Assembly (NCBI RefSeq): GCF_014651875.1
Contig: NZ_BMXS01000007.1
Coordinates: forward strand, 62,001-126,000
Length of the DNA: 64,000 nt
Direction: 5' to 3'
Source: Litchfieldella qijiaojingensis
Lineage (GTDB): Bacteria; Pseudomonadota; Gammaproteobacteria; Pseudomonadales; Halomonadaceae
Shown: positions 19,611 to 29,673 of the stretch, piece by piece
Layout of the letters: each line of letters begins with the position of its first letter
How positions within the stretch are numbered: the first letter of the stretch is position 1
Notes under the pieces: model-generated
Seen by the model: only the letters and a program-made list of their open reading frames with translations
Database searches by the model: none
Told to the model about the DNA's origin: nothing
Position numbers and translations under genes: made by a program

Positions 19611-20771
19611 CTATCGTGGTAACAGTCGGCGGTGGGCTTGAATCGACATGAGGATACCGAAACCAGCCAACAAGGTCACGCTGGAGGTGCCGCCATAACT
19701 GACCAACGGCAGCGGCACCCCAACGACCGGAAGAATACCGCTGACCATGCCGATATTGACGAACACATAGATGAAGAAGGTCAGGACTATGCTTCCGGCC
19801 AGCAACCGACCGAACGTATCCTGAGCGGCATTGGCCAGCCACAGGCCACGGCAGACGATCAACAGATACAAGGTCAGAAACAGCAATATGCCAACCAACC
19901 CGAACTCCTCGCCCAGCACGGCAACGATGAAGTCGGTGTGTCGCTCCGGGAGAAACTCCAGTTGAGATTGCGTTCCCTGAAGCCAGCCCTTTCCGAACAC
20001 CCCGCCACTGCCGATGGCTGTGGTCGACTGAATGATGTTCCACCCCGAGCCCAAGGGGTCGCTCTCGGGATTGAGAAAGGTAAGCACCCGCTGACGCTGA
20101 TAGTCATGCATGTTCAGCCACAGCAAAGGCAATGCGGATGCCGCCAGCGCTCCAAGGAAGGCGATGAGGCGCCAGGAGAGTCCTGCCAGCAGCACCACGA
20201 AAGCTGCCGCGCAGAGCACCAGCAACGACGTTCCAAGGTCTGGCTGGCGGGCGATCAGCAATACCGGCACTGCCATGATTGCGGCACATACCAGCAGGTC
20301 GCGCCAGCGTGGGGGCAACTCACGCTGACTCAGGCTAGCCGCCAGCATCATCGGCATCGCCAATTTCATTAGTTCCGAGGGCTGGAAGCGAATGATGCCG
20401 GGAATCACCAGCCAACGTTGTGCTCCCATCCCCATGTCACCCATGACTTCCACGGCGACCAACATCAACAGCGCCGCGCCATACACCACCGGCGCCCAAC
20501 GATACAACGTCGCGGGGGAGAATTGTGCCAGCACGACCAGCGCCGCCAGGGCTATCCCGAAGCGTGTCGCCTGAGCGATCACCACATCCAGGCGCTGGCC
20601 ACTGGCGCTATACAGGACAGCCAGCCCAGCCGCCATCAGGGTCAGCAACATCAGCAATAGCCAGGGATCCAGGTGTATTCGTGTCCACAGGCCACGACGC
20701 CGGACCATGCCGCTTTCCGGGGGACGTACTGGATGACCTCTCACCGCACGGGTCAAGACGACGAGTGCCAT
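19611..20771 (-). CDS. rodA: Rod-shape SEDS peptidoglycan glycosyltransferase
   Basis: This 386-aa polytopic inner-membrane protein polymerises glycan strands from lipid II in the elongasome with PBP2. About ten hydrophobic segments are visible. Conserved SEDS stretches include GAQRWLVIPGIIRFQPSEL, RQPDLGTSLL, LPERHTDFIVAVLGEE and PLVSYGGTSS. I chose ATG 20771 because GAGGAG lies just upstream, 2 bp after the mrdA stop; the longer frame overlaps mrdA without a binding site. Confidence 0.95.
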   Translation of the reverse strand: MALVVLTRAVRGHPVRPPESGMVRRRGLWTRIHLDPWLLLMLLTLMAAGLAVLYSASGQRLDVVIAQATRFGIALAALVVLAQFSPATLYRWAPVVYGAALLMLVAVEVMGDMGMGAQRWLVIPGIIRFQPSELMKLAMPMMLAASLSQRELPPRWRDLLVCAAIMAVPVLLIARQPDLGTSLLVLCAAAFVVLLAGLSWRLIAFLGALAASALPLLWLNMHDYQRQRVLTFLNPESDPLGSGWNIIQSTTAIGSGGVFGKGWLQGTQSQLEFLPERHTDFIVAVLGEEFGLVGILLFLTLYLLIVCRGLWLANAAQDTFGRLLAGSIVLTFFIYVFVNIGMVSGILPVVGVPLPLVSYGGTSSVTLLAGFGILMSIQAHRRLLPR

Positions 20772-20773
20772 GT

Positions 20774-22660
20774 TTACTCCTCGGCTTCCAACAACGCTTC
20801 CACGTTGCGATCGTTCTCTTCGGGCTCGAGCAACCAAGCGTCGGTCATGGCACGTGCCAGGTGTGCCGCATGGGTACTGCCACCACCAGCATTTTCAACG
20901 ATCACCGAGACGGCGATCTGGGGATCCTCAAGCGGGGCAAAGGCAATGAACAACGCATGATCGCGCAGCCGCTCGGCCAGCTCTTCGGCGTTGTATTTCT
21001 GATCCTGGCCCAGCGAGAAGACTTGCGCGGTGCCTGACTTGCCCCCCATGCGGTACTTCAAATCCGCACCAATGCGTCGCGCCGTGCCTTCGCTGCCCGA
21101 AACGACCTTTTCCATTCCGGAGAAGACGCGGTCCCACCACTCATCGTTGTCGAGAGTGATATCGTTCTTGGTATCGGGCAAGTTGGTTTCCACACTGGTG
21201 TCGCCGATGCGCTTGGCGATTCTCGGTTTGACCCAGTGACCGCGGTTGGCCAACACGGCGGTCGCCGTCGCAAGCTGCAAAGGGGTAACCATCCAGTAGC
21301 CTTGACCAATCCCGACCGACAGTGTCTCACCTGGATACCAGGGTTGATTGAAGCGGGCACGCTTCCAATCGCGATCCGGCAACAGAGCGGCACTTTCTCC
21401 AAACACATCGTGAGTATTGCGCTCGCCGAAACCGAAGTCGTGCATACGCGACGATAGCCGGTCGATCCCCAGATCATGGGCCAGAGTGTAAAAATAAGTG
21501 TTATTGGAGACGGCGATCGAGCGTTCCATATCGACCTTGCCGTGCCCCCAGCGCAACCAGTTGCGATAACGGCGCGAGTCGTTGGGCAACTGGAAATAAC
21601 CGGGGTCGTAGATAGTCTTGCCTGGGGTGATCACGCCCTCGATCAACCCCGCCAGGGCCAGAAACGGCTTAACCGTCGAGCCCGGCGGGTATTGACCGCG
21701 AATGGCACGATTGAACAACGGCAAGTCGATGTCCTCCTGCAAGGCCTGGTAGGACGCCGAGTCGATGCCGGTGACGAAGCGGTTGGTGTCGAAGCCAGGC
21801 GTCGACACCATGGCGAGAATCTCCCCGGTCGCCGGCTGAATGGCCACGATGGAACCACGCCGCCCATCGAGCAACTCATAACCCAGAGCCTGCAGATCCT
21901 TGTCGATGGTCAGGGTCAGGTTCTGCCCCGGTACCGGATCGGTACGCCCCAATTCACGCAGCACACGGCCGCGCGCGTTGGTTTCGACCTTGCGCAACCC
22001 CGCCTGGCCGTGCAACTCCTCCTCATAGAAGCGTTCGACTCCGGTCTTGCCGATGAAATGGGTGCCGGCATAATCGCCGACATCCAGCTCCTTCAATTCC
22101 TCGGCGTTGATACGCCCCACGAACCCCAAGGCATGAGACATGATGTCGGGATCCGGATAATAGCGCAGCAACTGTGCCTCGACCTCGACTCCAGGCAGGC
22201 GATGGCGATTGACCGCCAAGCGCGCGATCTGCTCCTCCTCCAGATCGCTCATCAACAGTGCCGGTTGAAAGGGGCGCTGACGTTGGCGCGAGCGCTGGTG
22301 GAAGGCTTCGACCTCTTCTTCCGGCAGATCCAGCAGGTCCACCAGAAGCGTCAGGGTCGCCTCCAGGTCATCGACCCGCTCGCGCACTAGGGTCAGGTTG
22401 TAGGTCGGACGATTCTCGGCCAGCAACCGACCGTTGCGGTCGAAAATCAACCCCCGGGTCGGGGGCAAGGGCTCTACCCGCACCCGGTTGTTCTCCGAGC
22501 GTGTGATATAGACCTCATGCTGGAAGACCTGCAAATACACCAGGCGCCCCATCAACAGGCTGGTCAGCAGCATGACCACGAGTAGGGCCAGCAGCGAGCG
22601 GATGCGGAAGGTACGCACTTCCTGCTGCGTGTTCTTCAGCGCCGGGCGAGGATTACGCAT
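20774..22660 (-). CDS. mrdA: Penicillin-binding protein 2, elongation transpeptidase
   Basis: This 628-aa class B PBP cross-links peptidoglycan in the cell cylinder and pairs with RodA. One membrane helix lies at residues about 20-42. The dimerisation/pedestal domain starts near RGLIFDRNGRLLAEN. The catalytic motifs are GSTVKPF (Ser328, cf. Ser330 in E. coli), SNNTYF and KSGTAQ. It is encoded 2 bp before rodA and downstream of rlmH, the standard order. Confidence 0.96.
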   Translation of the reverse strand: MRNPRPALKNTQQEVRTFRIRSLLALLVVMLLTSLLMGRLVYLQVFQHEVYITRSENNRVRVEPLPPTRGLIFDRNGRLLAENRPTYNLTLVRERVDDLEATLTLLVDLLDLPEEEVEAFHQRSRQRQRPFQPALLMSDLEEEQIARLAVNRHRLPGVEVEAQLLRYYPDPDIMSHALGFVGRINAEELKELDVGDYAGTHFIGKTGVERFYEEELHGQAGLRKVETNARGRVLRELGRTDPVPGQNLTLTIDKDLQALGYELLDGRRGSIVAIQPATGEILAMVSTPGFDTNRFVTGIDSASYQALQEDIDLPLFNRAIRGQYPPGSTVKPFLALAGLIEGVITPGKTIYDPGYFQLPNDSRRYRNWLRWGHGKVDMERSIAVSNNTYFYTLAHDLGIDRLSSRMHDFGFGERNTHDVFGESAALLPDRDWKRARFNQPWYPGETLSVGIGQGYWMVTPLQLATATAVLANRGHWVKPRIAKRIGDTSVETNLPDTKNDITLDNDEWWDRVFSGMEKVVSGSEGTARRIGADLKYRMGGKSGTAQVFSLGQDQKYNAEELAERLRDHALFIAFAPLEDPQIAVSVIVENAGGGSTHAAHLARAMTDAWLLEPEENDRNVEALLEAEE

Positions 22661-22709
22661 GGACGAGGCTCGAGTCGGTCATCGATATCGATAGGGCTAG
22701 TGGAATCGG

Positions 22710-23177
22710 TTAGCGATGATAGGGATGTCCCACCAAAAGCGTCCAGGCGCGATAGAGCTGCTCGGCGAGCAGAATTCGAACCAGGGGATGTGGCAACGTC
22801 AGCGGAGACAATGACCAGCGCTGATCGGCGCTTGCTGACAAGCTTGGCTCCAAGCCGTCGGGCCCACCTACCAGCAAGGCAACGTCACGCCCTTCCAGGC
22901 GCCAGCGGTCAGCTTCGGTGGCAAGGCGTTCGGTGCTCCAGGGCTGTCCACCGACTTCCAGGGCGACAAGGTGCTCACTGCCCCGCAGGCGCTCGCGCAT
23001 GCGTTCCCCTTCCAAGGCCACGGCCCTGGCCACATCGGCATTCTTGCCCCGTGCACCGGGGGGAATTTCATGAATCTCGAGGGCAAAGTCACGCGGCAAG
23101 CGCTTGCGATACTCCTCGACGCCACGCTCGACCCAATCGGGCATCCGTGTCCCCACCGCCAGCAGTTTGAGCTTCAC
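22710..23177 (-). CDS. rlmH: 23S rRNA pseudouridine-1915 N3-methyltransferase
   Basis: This 155-aa SPOUT-fold methyltransferase acts on pseudouridine 1915 of 23S rRNA in assembled 70S ribosomes. It starts [13 protein letters not shown]. The cofactor-knot signature [14 protein letters not shown] and the terminal LLVGHPYHR, which ends in the catalytic region typical of RlmH (usually HPYHR), are present. Its start overlaps the end of rsfS by 4 bp. Confidence 0.96.
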   Translation of the reverse strand: MKLKLLAVGTRMPDWVERGVEEYRKRLPRDFALEIHEIPPGARGKNADVARAVALEGERMRERLRGSEHLVALEVGGQPWSTERLATEADRWRLEGRDVALLVGGPDGLEPSLSASADQRWSLSPLTLPHPLVRILLAEQLYRAWTLLVGHPYHR

Positions 23178-23539
23178 GCTCGGCCCCCGCCTCGCACCTC
23201 TTCCTCGGTGTCACTGGGCAGGTCGGACCACAGGCGCTCCAGGTCGTAGAGACGGCGGGTTTCCGGCACCATGACATGCACCACCAGGTCTCCGAGGTCG
23301 ACCAGCACCCACTCTGCACCGGCACGCCCCTCCACGCCCAGAGGTTGCATCCCCTGTTCCTTGACTTTTTCGATCAGATTATTGGCCAGCGCCGAGACAT
23401 GCCGAGAGGAGGTACCGCTGGCCACCAGCATCAGGTCGGTCACACTGGTCAGGTTGGTCACATCCAGAGTGACGATGTCCTGCCCCTTGAGTTCTTCAAG
23501 GGCGTCCACCGCCAAGGTCTTGAGTGCGTCGATGTGCAT
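23174..23539 (-). CDS. rsfS: Ribosome silencing factor
   Basis: This 121-aa protein of the RsfS/Iojap family binds ribosomal protein uL14 and blocks subunit joining when nutrients are short. Family residues are seen in [33 protein letters not shown] and [23 protein letters not shown] precedes the start. The C-terminal extension is rich in Glu and Arg. It is coupled to rlmH by a 4-bp overlap. Confidence 0.95.
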   Translation of the reverse strand: MHIDALKTLAVDALEELKGQDIVTLDVTNLTSVTDLMLVASGTSSRHVSALANNLIEKVKEQGMQPLGVEGRAGAEWVLVDLGDLVVHVMVPETRRLYDLERLWSDLPSDTEEEVRGGGRA

Positions 23540-23639
23540 AGCCCCTCTTCGTAATGGATTGCTTCTTTTTTCATTCTACTCCTTTGTGCCCGGCTCGGCA
23601 GCGCCAAAACGTGAATTCGCCAACCGAAACGGGCATGCC

Positions 23640-24314
23640 TCAGCGATAAAGGCCGTGAGTCCGGATATGGCGTTCGACCGCTTCCGGCAGCAGATAGCGC
23701 ACGCTGCGCCCAGTGGCGAGGCGCTGGCGAATGTCGGTGGCGGAAATGGCCATGCGGCTAGGCAACGATAGGCGCAACAGCCCACCACAAGGAGTCGCGA
23801 ACAATTCTCGAGAGGTGCCGACTTCCCGCTCACCAACCAGATTGGCCAGGGCGGCGGGCAACGCCGAGCGATGATCGGGGCGCTCGATCACCACCACATG
23901 GGCCAGCGCGAACAACCGTTCGGGCTGGTGCCAGGAAGCCAGCTTGAGAAAGGCATCGTGCCCTACCGCCATGACGATTCGCGCCTGCTCACCCAATTCT
24001 TCGCGTAGGGAAGCCAAGGTGTCGGCGGAATAGGATGGACCTTCGCGGCGCAGCTCGCGGGCGTCGGCCACCAAGCCCGGCGTATCGCCGATGCCGGCCT
24101 CGAGCATGGCCAGGCGCTGCTCGCCGGAGACGCCGGGAGCCGTGCGATGCGGCGGCACGTGGGCAGGAATCAGGTGGACCCGGTCAAGGGCAAGGGCTTC
24201 ACGCAACTCCACCGCGCTGCGCAGATGCCCTAGATGCACCGGATCGAAGGTACCCCCCAACATGGCCACGCGGAGCACTGCGCTTTCGCTCGCCCCCTGA
24301 TCAGCCACGGACAT
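23640..24314 (-). CDS. nadD: Nicotinate-nucleotide adenylyltransferase
   Basis: The 224-aa enzyme adenylates nicotinate mononucleotide in NAD synthesis. The nucleotidyltransferase motif [12 protein letters not shown] and the C-terminal [10 protein letters not shown] are present. I chose ATG 24314, which overlaps the proA end by 14 bp; a TTG at 24326 or a later ATG at MLGGTF are alternatives. It lies in the proA-nadD-rsfS group, with about 100 bp before rsfS. Confidence 0.94.
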   Translation of the reverse strand: MSVADQGASESAVLRVAMLGGTFDPVHLGHLRSAVELREALALDRVHLIPAHVPPHRTAPGVSGEQRLAMLEAGIGDTPGLVADARELRREGPSYSADTLASLREELGEQARIVMAVGHDAFLKLASWHQPERLFALAHVVVIERPDHRSALPAALANLVGEREVGTSRELFATPCGGLLRLSLPSRMAISATDIRQRLATGRSVRYLLPEAVERHIRTHGLYR

Positions 24315-25617
24315 GCCCGTCGCCAAGCACCACGTACTTGCGCGTCGTCAGGCCCTCGAGCCCCACAGGCCCACGCGCATGCAGCTTATCGGTGGAAATG
24401 CCGATTTCCGCGCCCAGTCCGTATTCGAAGCCATCGGCAAATCGGGTCGAAGCATTGACCATCACCGAACTAGAATCGACTTCGGCCAGGAAGCGCCGGG
24501 CCAGGCCGTAGTTCTCGGTGACGATGGCATCGGTGTGATGCGAGCCATAACGCTCGATGTGGGCCATGGCATCTTCGATGCCATCCACCACGCGAATAGC
24601 CAGCACCGGGGCCAAGTATTCCGCCGCCCAGTCTTCCTCGCCGGCGGGAACCACCCCCTCCACAATCGACCGGGTGCGTTCGCAACCGCGCAATTCCACG
24701 CCATGTTCAGCATAAGCGGCGGCCAGCCGGGGCAACAGCTCAGCGGCGACCGGCGCGTCCAGCAACAGGGTTTCCATGGTGTTGCAGGTGCCGTAGCGCT
24801 GGGTCTTGGCGTTGACGGCAATGGCATAGGCCTTGTCGAGATCGGCCGTGGCATCGACGTAGACGTGACAGACGCCATCCAAGTGTTTGATCACCGGCAC
24901 TCGCGCCTCGCGAGAAATACGTTCGATCAGTGATTTGCCACCACGCGGAATAATCACGTCGACGTACTCGGGCATGGCGATCAAGCATCCCACCGCGGCC
25001 CGGTCGGTGGTCGCCACCACTTGCACGGCCGAAGTGGGCAACCCGGCTTCCCGCAGGCCAGCATCGATACATGCAGCGATGGCAGCATTACTCTCTCGCG
25101 CTTCGGAACCGCCACGCAGGATGCACGCATTGCCCGCCTTGAGACACAGGCTGGCAGCCTCTACCGTGACATTGGGCCGAGACTCGTAGATGATGCCGAT
25201 TACCCCCAGCGGAACACGCATCTGACCGACCTGAATGCCACTCGGCCGTGAACGCAGGCCATCGATTTCCCCGACGGGATCGGGTAGGGCCGCAACCTGA
25301 TGCAGCCCTTCTATCATGGCATCGATACGACCGTCATCCAGGGCCAGGCGATCCAGCGGGGCCGCGTCGAGCCCCGTCTCGCGCCCTCTTGCCAAATCGC
25401 GGGCATTGGCATCGAGCAGGCTCGTGCGGGAGACTTCGAGGTGACGCGCCATGGCCAGCAGCGCCGCGTTCTTGGCCGCGGTATCATGGCGGCGCATGGC
25501 GGCGCCAGCGGCTCGTGCCGCTTGCCCCAGCGACGTCATATAGGCGACGACATCATCGCTGCTCGCGGCGGTGTCTTTGACGTTATCATCGTTGACAGGG
25601 GATGCGTGACGTGACAT
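24301..25617 (-). CDS. proA: Gamma-glutamyl phosphate reductase
   Basis: This 438-aa NADPH-dependent enzyme reduces glutamyl-5-phosphate to the semialdehyde in proline synthesis. Proline is also an osmolyte, which fits a halophile. An aldehyde-dehydrogenase fold with the active-site Cys in [11 protein letters not shown] is seen. Other signatures are [20 protein letters not shown] and [20 protein letters not shown]. The N-terminus is about 20 residues longer than usual. GAGGAGAC precedes ATG 25617. The 3' end overlaps nadD. Confidence 0.96.
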   Translation of the reverse strand: MSRHASPVNDDNVKDTAASSDDVVAYMTSLGQAARAAGAAMRRHDTAAKNAALLAMARHLEVSRTSLLDANARDLARGRETGLDAAPLDRLALDDGRIDAMIEGLHQVAALPDPVGEIDGLRSRPSGIQVGQMRVPLGVIGIIYESRPNVTVEAASLCLKAGNACILRGGSEARESNAAIAACIDAGLREAGLPTSAVQVVATTDRAAVGCLIAMPEYVDVIIPRGGKSLIERISREARVPVIKHLDGVCHVYVDATADLDKAYAIAVNAKTQRYGTCNTMETLLLDAPVAAELLPRLAAAYAEHGVELRGCERTRSIVEGVVPAGEEDWAAEYLAPVLAIRVVDGIEDAMAHIERYGSHHTDAIVTENYGLARRFLAEVDSSSVMVNASTRFADGFEYGLGAEIGISTDKLHARGPVGLEGLTTRKYVVLGDGHVRG

Positions 25618-25697
25618 GCCGTAGAGTGTCTCCTCGCAGGGGAACCACGCTCGATGGCGAGCGTGGCAAGGAATGGAAGGAACTATAGTAAGTCACC

Positions 25698-26570
25698 ATG
25701 GATAGCAAGTACAAAACCAACCTGTTCCGGTTCCATCTACTGCTCGGCGCCGGCGTACTGGCACTGCTGGCGATACAAGCCACCCAGGAGACGGTACGGG
25801 CACTGCTCTGGCTGGGGACGTTATGGCTGGTCGGGTCGGCCACCCTGCACGAACTCAACCAACGCTGGCCCACCCGCACTCCCTGGCAGTTGGTGCCGGC
25901 GCTTCTGCTGGCCAGCCTGCTGTGGCTATCCCCAGGGCAATTCGCCTGCTGGCTATGGGCATTTGCGATCCTGTTGATGCTGCCACAGCCATGGTGGCTG
26001 ATATCGCTCAATGTTCTGCTGGCTGCCCTGAGTTGGTGGCGAGTGCAGGCACACCTGAGTATCGAGCAGGGCATGTCGAGCGCGCTGATCCTGACGGCAT
26101 TGATGCTGCTCGGCCTGGCACGCTCACTGAATTACCGCCCTTTATGGCAAGGCGTCAACGAGCGAGCTCGCTTGATGCCTGGAACGCGACTGTGGACGGC
26201 GTCTCAATTGCTCGAAGACCTTCCCCGTGAAAGCGCCCGCAGCGATCGCGAAGGCACCCATACCGAGCTGATATTGCTACGCACCCACTATCACCATTGC
26301 TGGTCATTGGCACAAACCATGTGTCGTGCACTCGAACCTTTCGAGCACTGCTATCGGGTCGACAACAAGACCCTGGCCACCTTGCTGACCAGCCGTGACA
26401 TCGCCCATGCCCATCAACGCCGCGAGTCCCTGCTGGCATCGCTGCACGGCCCGCACCGTATCCGCGCGGTATCGCTGGCCTACCCACTGACACTGGAAGC
26501 CGAGTGCCAAGCCTTGGCCAGCCAGGATCGGGACCTGGTCATCATCGAGAAGGTCACACCCCATGCATGA
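25698..26570 (+). CDS. Membrane protein with degenerate GGDEF-like domain (first of a pair)
   Basis: The protein has 290 aa. Residues about 12-145 contain five or six hydrophobic segments rich in Leu and Trp. The soluble part, about 165-290, follows a GGDEF-like pattern: TELILLRTHYHHCWSLAQTM then EHCYRVDNKTLATLLTSRD. The signature loop is gone, so no diguanylate cyclase activity is expected. It overlaps the next gene, of the same architecture, by 8 bp. I do not recognise a named family. A role as c-di-GMP-independent membrane sensor or partner of the next gene is only a guess. Confidence 0.7.
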   Translation: MDSKYKTNLFRFHLLLGAGVLALLAIQATQETVRALLWLGTLWLVGSATLHELNQRWPTRTPWQLVPALLLASLLWLSPGQFACWLWAFAILLMLPQPWWLISLNVLLAALSWWRVQAHLSIEQGMSSALILTALMLLGLARSLNYRPLWQGVNERARLMPGTRLWTASQLLEDLPRESARSDREGTHTELILLRTHYHHCWSLAQTMCRALEPFEHCYRVDNKTLATLLTSRDIAHAHQRRESLLASLHGPHRIRAVSLAYPLTLEAECQALASQDRDLVIIEKVTPHA

Positions 26571-27504
26571 CGAAAAGCTCTGGCCCTCTCGTTTATTTGC
26601 CCTGATCTACGCCGTGGGGGCTCTGCTGATGCTTGGATATGCCGCCTGGCACTATTTGATGGGCGATTTCCTGCGTATCCTGCTGCCAGCCGTCCTGGCC
26701 CTGCTGCTGCTAAGCGCTGCCCTGCTGCGCCTGGCCAGCCAGCGTTACCAACGACTTTCCTCCTACCTGGTGCTGATCAGCAGCTACCTACTGCTAGCTG
26801 TCGAGCTAGACCAAACCACACAAGGTACGGCGCTGTGGATCGGGCTCCCTCCCCTGTTGGCATTACTGCTTCTGCCATTGGGCCCCGCCATGCTGCTCAA
26901 CCTGATACTTGCTCCCCTGTGGCTGGCACTGCCGGCAGACGACCAAGTGACCCAGAACATGGCCTTCACCTACCTGGCAGTCATCGTACTGGGCGCACTG
27001 GCACCGCTGGAGCAGCGCCGCCAGCGAGCACTGCTCGAGGCAACAGACCCCATGGACTCTGAATGCCAGGCACTCAACGCACCAGCCATTCAAGAGCATC
27101 TCGACAGCGAGTTTGCCCGCGCCACGCTGCTGCAACGCCGACTAAGCGTGCTGGTGGTCCATCTGCCGCAACTTGAAATGGCGCACGAGCAATTCGGCTC
27201 GCGCCTACGTCTCGAGCTATTGCAGCGGTTCTGTCGCGTCGCCCACCATACTTGCCGTGCGCATGATAGCCTTGGCCGCATCCGGCCATCGCTGTTCTGG
27301 CTGTTGCTGCCGGATACCGGGGAAACCGGCGCCCTGATGGTCAGGCACCGCTTGCTCTACGCTCTGGATGCCACGGTATTGGCCGAGACCGGTGCCATTG
27401 CCTCACGCATCGCAGTCTGCTCTCCATACCCCAACGAAACCCGGGCCACTTTCGAACAACGCCTGCAGATCAAGGGACAGGCACTGATGGAGTCAACGCA
27501 TTGA
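26563..27504 (+). CDS. Membrane protein with degenerate GGDEF domain (second of a pair)
   Basis: The protein has 313 aa. Four or five hydrophobic segments lie in residues about 10-155. A clear but catalytically blank GGDEF domain follows: RATLLQRRLSVLVVHLPQ, LGRIRPSLFWLLLPDTGETGA and later MVRHRLLYALD. The GGDEF position reads RIRPSLFWLLL, with neither the Gly-Gly nor the acidic pair. It is translationally coupled on both sides (8-bp overlap before, 4-bp after), so all three genes probably form one operon. Confidence 0.75.
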   Translation: MHDEKLWPSRLFALIYAVGALLMLGYAAWHYLMGDFLRILLPAVLALLLLSAALLRLASQRYQRLSSYLVLISSYLLLAVELDQTTQGTALWIGLPPLLALLLLPLGPAMLLNLILAPLWLALPADDQVTQNMAFTYLAVIVLGALAPLEQRRQRALLEATDPMDSECQALNAPAIQEHLDSEFARATLLQRRLSVLVVHLPQLEMAHEQFGSRLRLELLQRFCRVAHHTCRAHDSLGRIRPSLFWLLLPDTGETGALMVRHRLLYALDATVLAETGAIASRIAVCSPYPNETRATFEQRLQIKGQALMESTH

Positions 27505-28907
27505 ATCTGGCCGACTGGCTATTCCAACTCACACCATCCCCACAGTTGCTGCTATTGATCATCGCCGTGATTGCCTTGGTCGAATGCCTGGCCTTGCTGG
27601 GCCTGGTGATCCCCGGTGTGGTATTGATGACTGCCGCCGCCTCGATGGCCGGCCATCAGGAGCTAGCCACGATGCCCGTGCTGCTGGCAGCCTTCCTGGG
27701 AGCGGTGGTCGGTGACGGCTTGAGCTTTGCCTTGGGCTATACCCAGCGTGAACGTATCCCGCGTCTATGGCCCTTCGACCGTCACCCCGAGTGGCTCGCC
27801 CGAGGTGCCCGCTTTTTCCAGCGCTACGGCACGTTGTCGGTGATATTCGGGCGCTTCGTCGGACCGGTTCGCCCTATCGTGCCGATGATTGCCGGGATGC
27901 TGCACATGTCCCCCTGGTCTTTCGGCTGGGCAAACGTGTTATCGGCCCTGCTCTGGGCGCCAGCGTACGTACTACCCGGTTATCTGCTGGGCCGCACCTG
28001 GCAGCAGCTTCTCAAGGTGCCACCAGGCCTGCATCAGTGGCTGGTGATTCTGGCGGTTATCATTCTGGCCCTGGCGGTAGGCTTTTCCTGGCTACGCCAT
28101 CAGCTTGCCCGGGAGGGACGCCTCTATCGTACGACAGCCCGCATGGCGCGGGGACGGCGCTGGCGCCGGCGACTATGGATATCGCTTCGCGCCCAACGAC
28201 CACGCGGCGAATTCCCACTGGCGCCCTTGATTCTGATGGTACTAAGTTTATCCACTTTGTGTGTATGGACACTGCTGGTGCTGAACGCCGACGGCCCGCT
28301 GGCCATGGATCTCCAGATCCATACGCTGTTCACGAGTCTTGACTGGCCCGCGCTGCTGACCCTTGGCGAGATGCTGGCGAGAGCGGGTGATGCCTATGGC
28401 GTGGTCGCCCTGGCCCTGCCCTGGGGAGTGTGGCTGCTGTGGGCGCGTCACATCTCGGCGTTCGCCCACCTCAGTGCGGCACTGGGCGGCATCGCCGTGG
28501 CCAATACCTTATTCAAGCAGTTGGCCGACCGCACAAGACCGGATACCCCTGAGTACCTGGCCGGTTCCATGGCCTACCCTAGCGCACATGCCTCCACCGC
28601 GGTGGTGCTGTATGGTCTGGCGGCAGCCTTCATCGCCCAGGAACTACCAGCCCGCTGGCGTTTCTGGGCATACTGGGTAGCCATTGCCCTGTGCGTGCCC
28701 ATGGCGCTATCACGCCTGGTGCTCGGGGTTCACTGGGCCAGCGACCTGATCGGTGGCGTCTTGCTGGGGCTGGTCACCTGTGCCTTGGTGCGCATCAGCT
28801 ACCACCGCTTCGCTCACCGCCCGCTGAACCCGGCACCCTGGCGTTGGTTGGCCACGGCCTCGCTGGTGCTATTGGCCGCTCGCCTGGCTTGGCTGTCTCC
28901 GGCCTGA
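27501..28907 (+). CDS. DedA-family / PAP2-phosphatase fusion protein
   Basis: This 468-aa membrane protein has two parts. Residues about 1-200 are DedA-like (GLVIPGVVLMTAAA, then FGRFVGPVRPIVPMIAGM), the family linked to undecaprenyl-phosphate or lipid translocation. Residues about 235-460 are a type 2 phosphatidic-acid phosphatase with its three motifs intact: KQLADRTRP, YPSAHAS and SRLVLGVHWASD. A lipid pyrophosphate recycled by the phosphatase and flipped by the DedA part is the attractive model. The TTG start overlaps the previous stop codon (TTGA), with GGAG 10 bp upstream. Confidence 0.88.
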   Translation: MNLADWLFQLTPSPQLLLLIIAVIALVECLALLGLVIPGVVLMTAAASMAGHQELATMPVLLAAFLGAVVGDGLSFALGYTQRERIPRLWPFDRHPEWLARGARFFQRYGTLSVIFGRFVGPVRPIVPMIAGMLHMSPWSFGWANVLSALLWAPAYVLPGYLLGRTWQQLLKVPPGLHQWLVILAVIILALAVGFSWLRHQLAREGRLYRTTARMARGRRWRRRLWISLRAQRPRGEFPLAPLILMVLSLSTLCVWTLLVLNADGPLAMDLQIHTLFTSLDWPALLTLGEMLARAGDAYGVVALALPWGVWLLWARHISAFAHLSAALGGIAVANTLFKQLADRTRPDTPEYLAGSMAYPSAHASTAVVLYGLAAAFIAQELPARWRFWAYWVAIALCVPMALSRLVLGVHWASDLIGGVLLGLVTCALVRISYHRFAHRPLNPAPWRWLATASLVLLAARLAWLSPA

Positions 28908-29049
28908 GGAAGCGCTGAATAAATCGACGAACGGCATCAAGCGCAAGGCGCCCGGAGCACAGGAACCGGAGCATATGGGGTATATGTGAGGATTCCGCGC
29001 ACCGCGCAACGCAGCGATTGAGTCGTACAGGCATTTATTCGGTGCTTCC
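28908..29049. mobile_element. Small inverted-repeat element (MITE-like)
   Basis: The left end GGAAGCGCTGAATAAATC at 28908-28925 is matched by an imperfect inverted copy, GCATTTATTCGGTGCTTCC, at 29031-29049. The roughly 140 bp between hold no gene and contain further short GC-rich dyads. It fills nearly the whole gap between the DedA-PAP2 and LysE genes. The same 18-bp end recurs alone at 50798. No transposase is present, so any movement would need one supplied in trans. Confidence 0.55.
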
Positions 29050-29673
29050 CTAACCGAGGGCCAACCAAACACCAACTCCAACCATCAGCGAGCCGGCGAT
29101 ACGGTTGAGTAGTCGCACATGGGTGCTCTTGCCCAACAAGTGGCGTGCTGTGCGTCCGCCACCGGCATACAACAGCAAGCACAGGAATTCGATCAGCAGA
29201 ATGACACCAACCAGCGCCAGCAATTGCGACGCCAATGGTAGGGAAGTATCGAGGAAAGGCGGCAACAGGGCGACGAAGAAAGCCCACCCCTTGGGATTGG
29301 CCACGGCGGTGACAAAGCCTTGCATCGCCAATTGCTTCCGCGAGGCCTGAGGCGTATCGCGGGCTTCCAGGGGGATGGCCATGCGCCCCCGGGAGCGCCA
29401 CATCATCACGCCCAGATAGCCCAGATAGGCACCCCCCAACCACTTGAAGATGGCGAACAGTTCCGGCTGACGCAACATCAAGGCTGCCACGCCGGCACCG
29501 GCCGCGCTGGCCACCAGGCCGACACCGATCAATTCGCCGACCATCATCCATAGCGTGCGTTTCACTCCCTGGGTCATCCCCAGCACCATCGCCAGCGTCA
29601 TGCACATGCCCGGCGTCAACGAGACCAGAAAGAACGTCGGCACGAACACCGACAACAACGACAGCTTGATCAC
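29050..29673 (-). CDS. LysE/RhtB-family amino-acid exporter
   Basis: This 207-aa inner-membrane protein has about six hydrophobic segments. The family start FLVSLTPGMCMTLAMVLGM and the mid-protein QGFVTAVANPKGWAFFVALLP are present. Members export amino acids or related small molecules by proton exchange; the substrate cannot be told. The start is GTG 29673, overlapping the ubiX stop codon (GTGA), with GGGAGAG upstream, so it is translationally coupled to ubiX. Confidence 0.88.
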   Translation of the reverse strand: MIKLSLLSVFVPTFFLVSLTPGMCMTLAMVLGMTQGVKRTLWMMVGELIGVGLVASAAGAGVAALMLRQPELFAIFKWLGGAYLGYLGVMMWRSRGRMAIPLEARDTPQASRKQLAMQGFVTAVANPKGWAFFVALLPPFLDTSLPLASQLLALVGVILLIEFLCLLLYAGGGRTARHLLGKSTHVRLLNRIAGSLMVGVGVWLALG

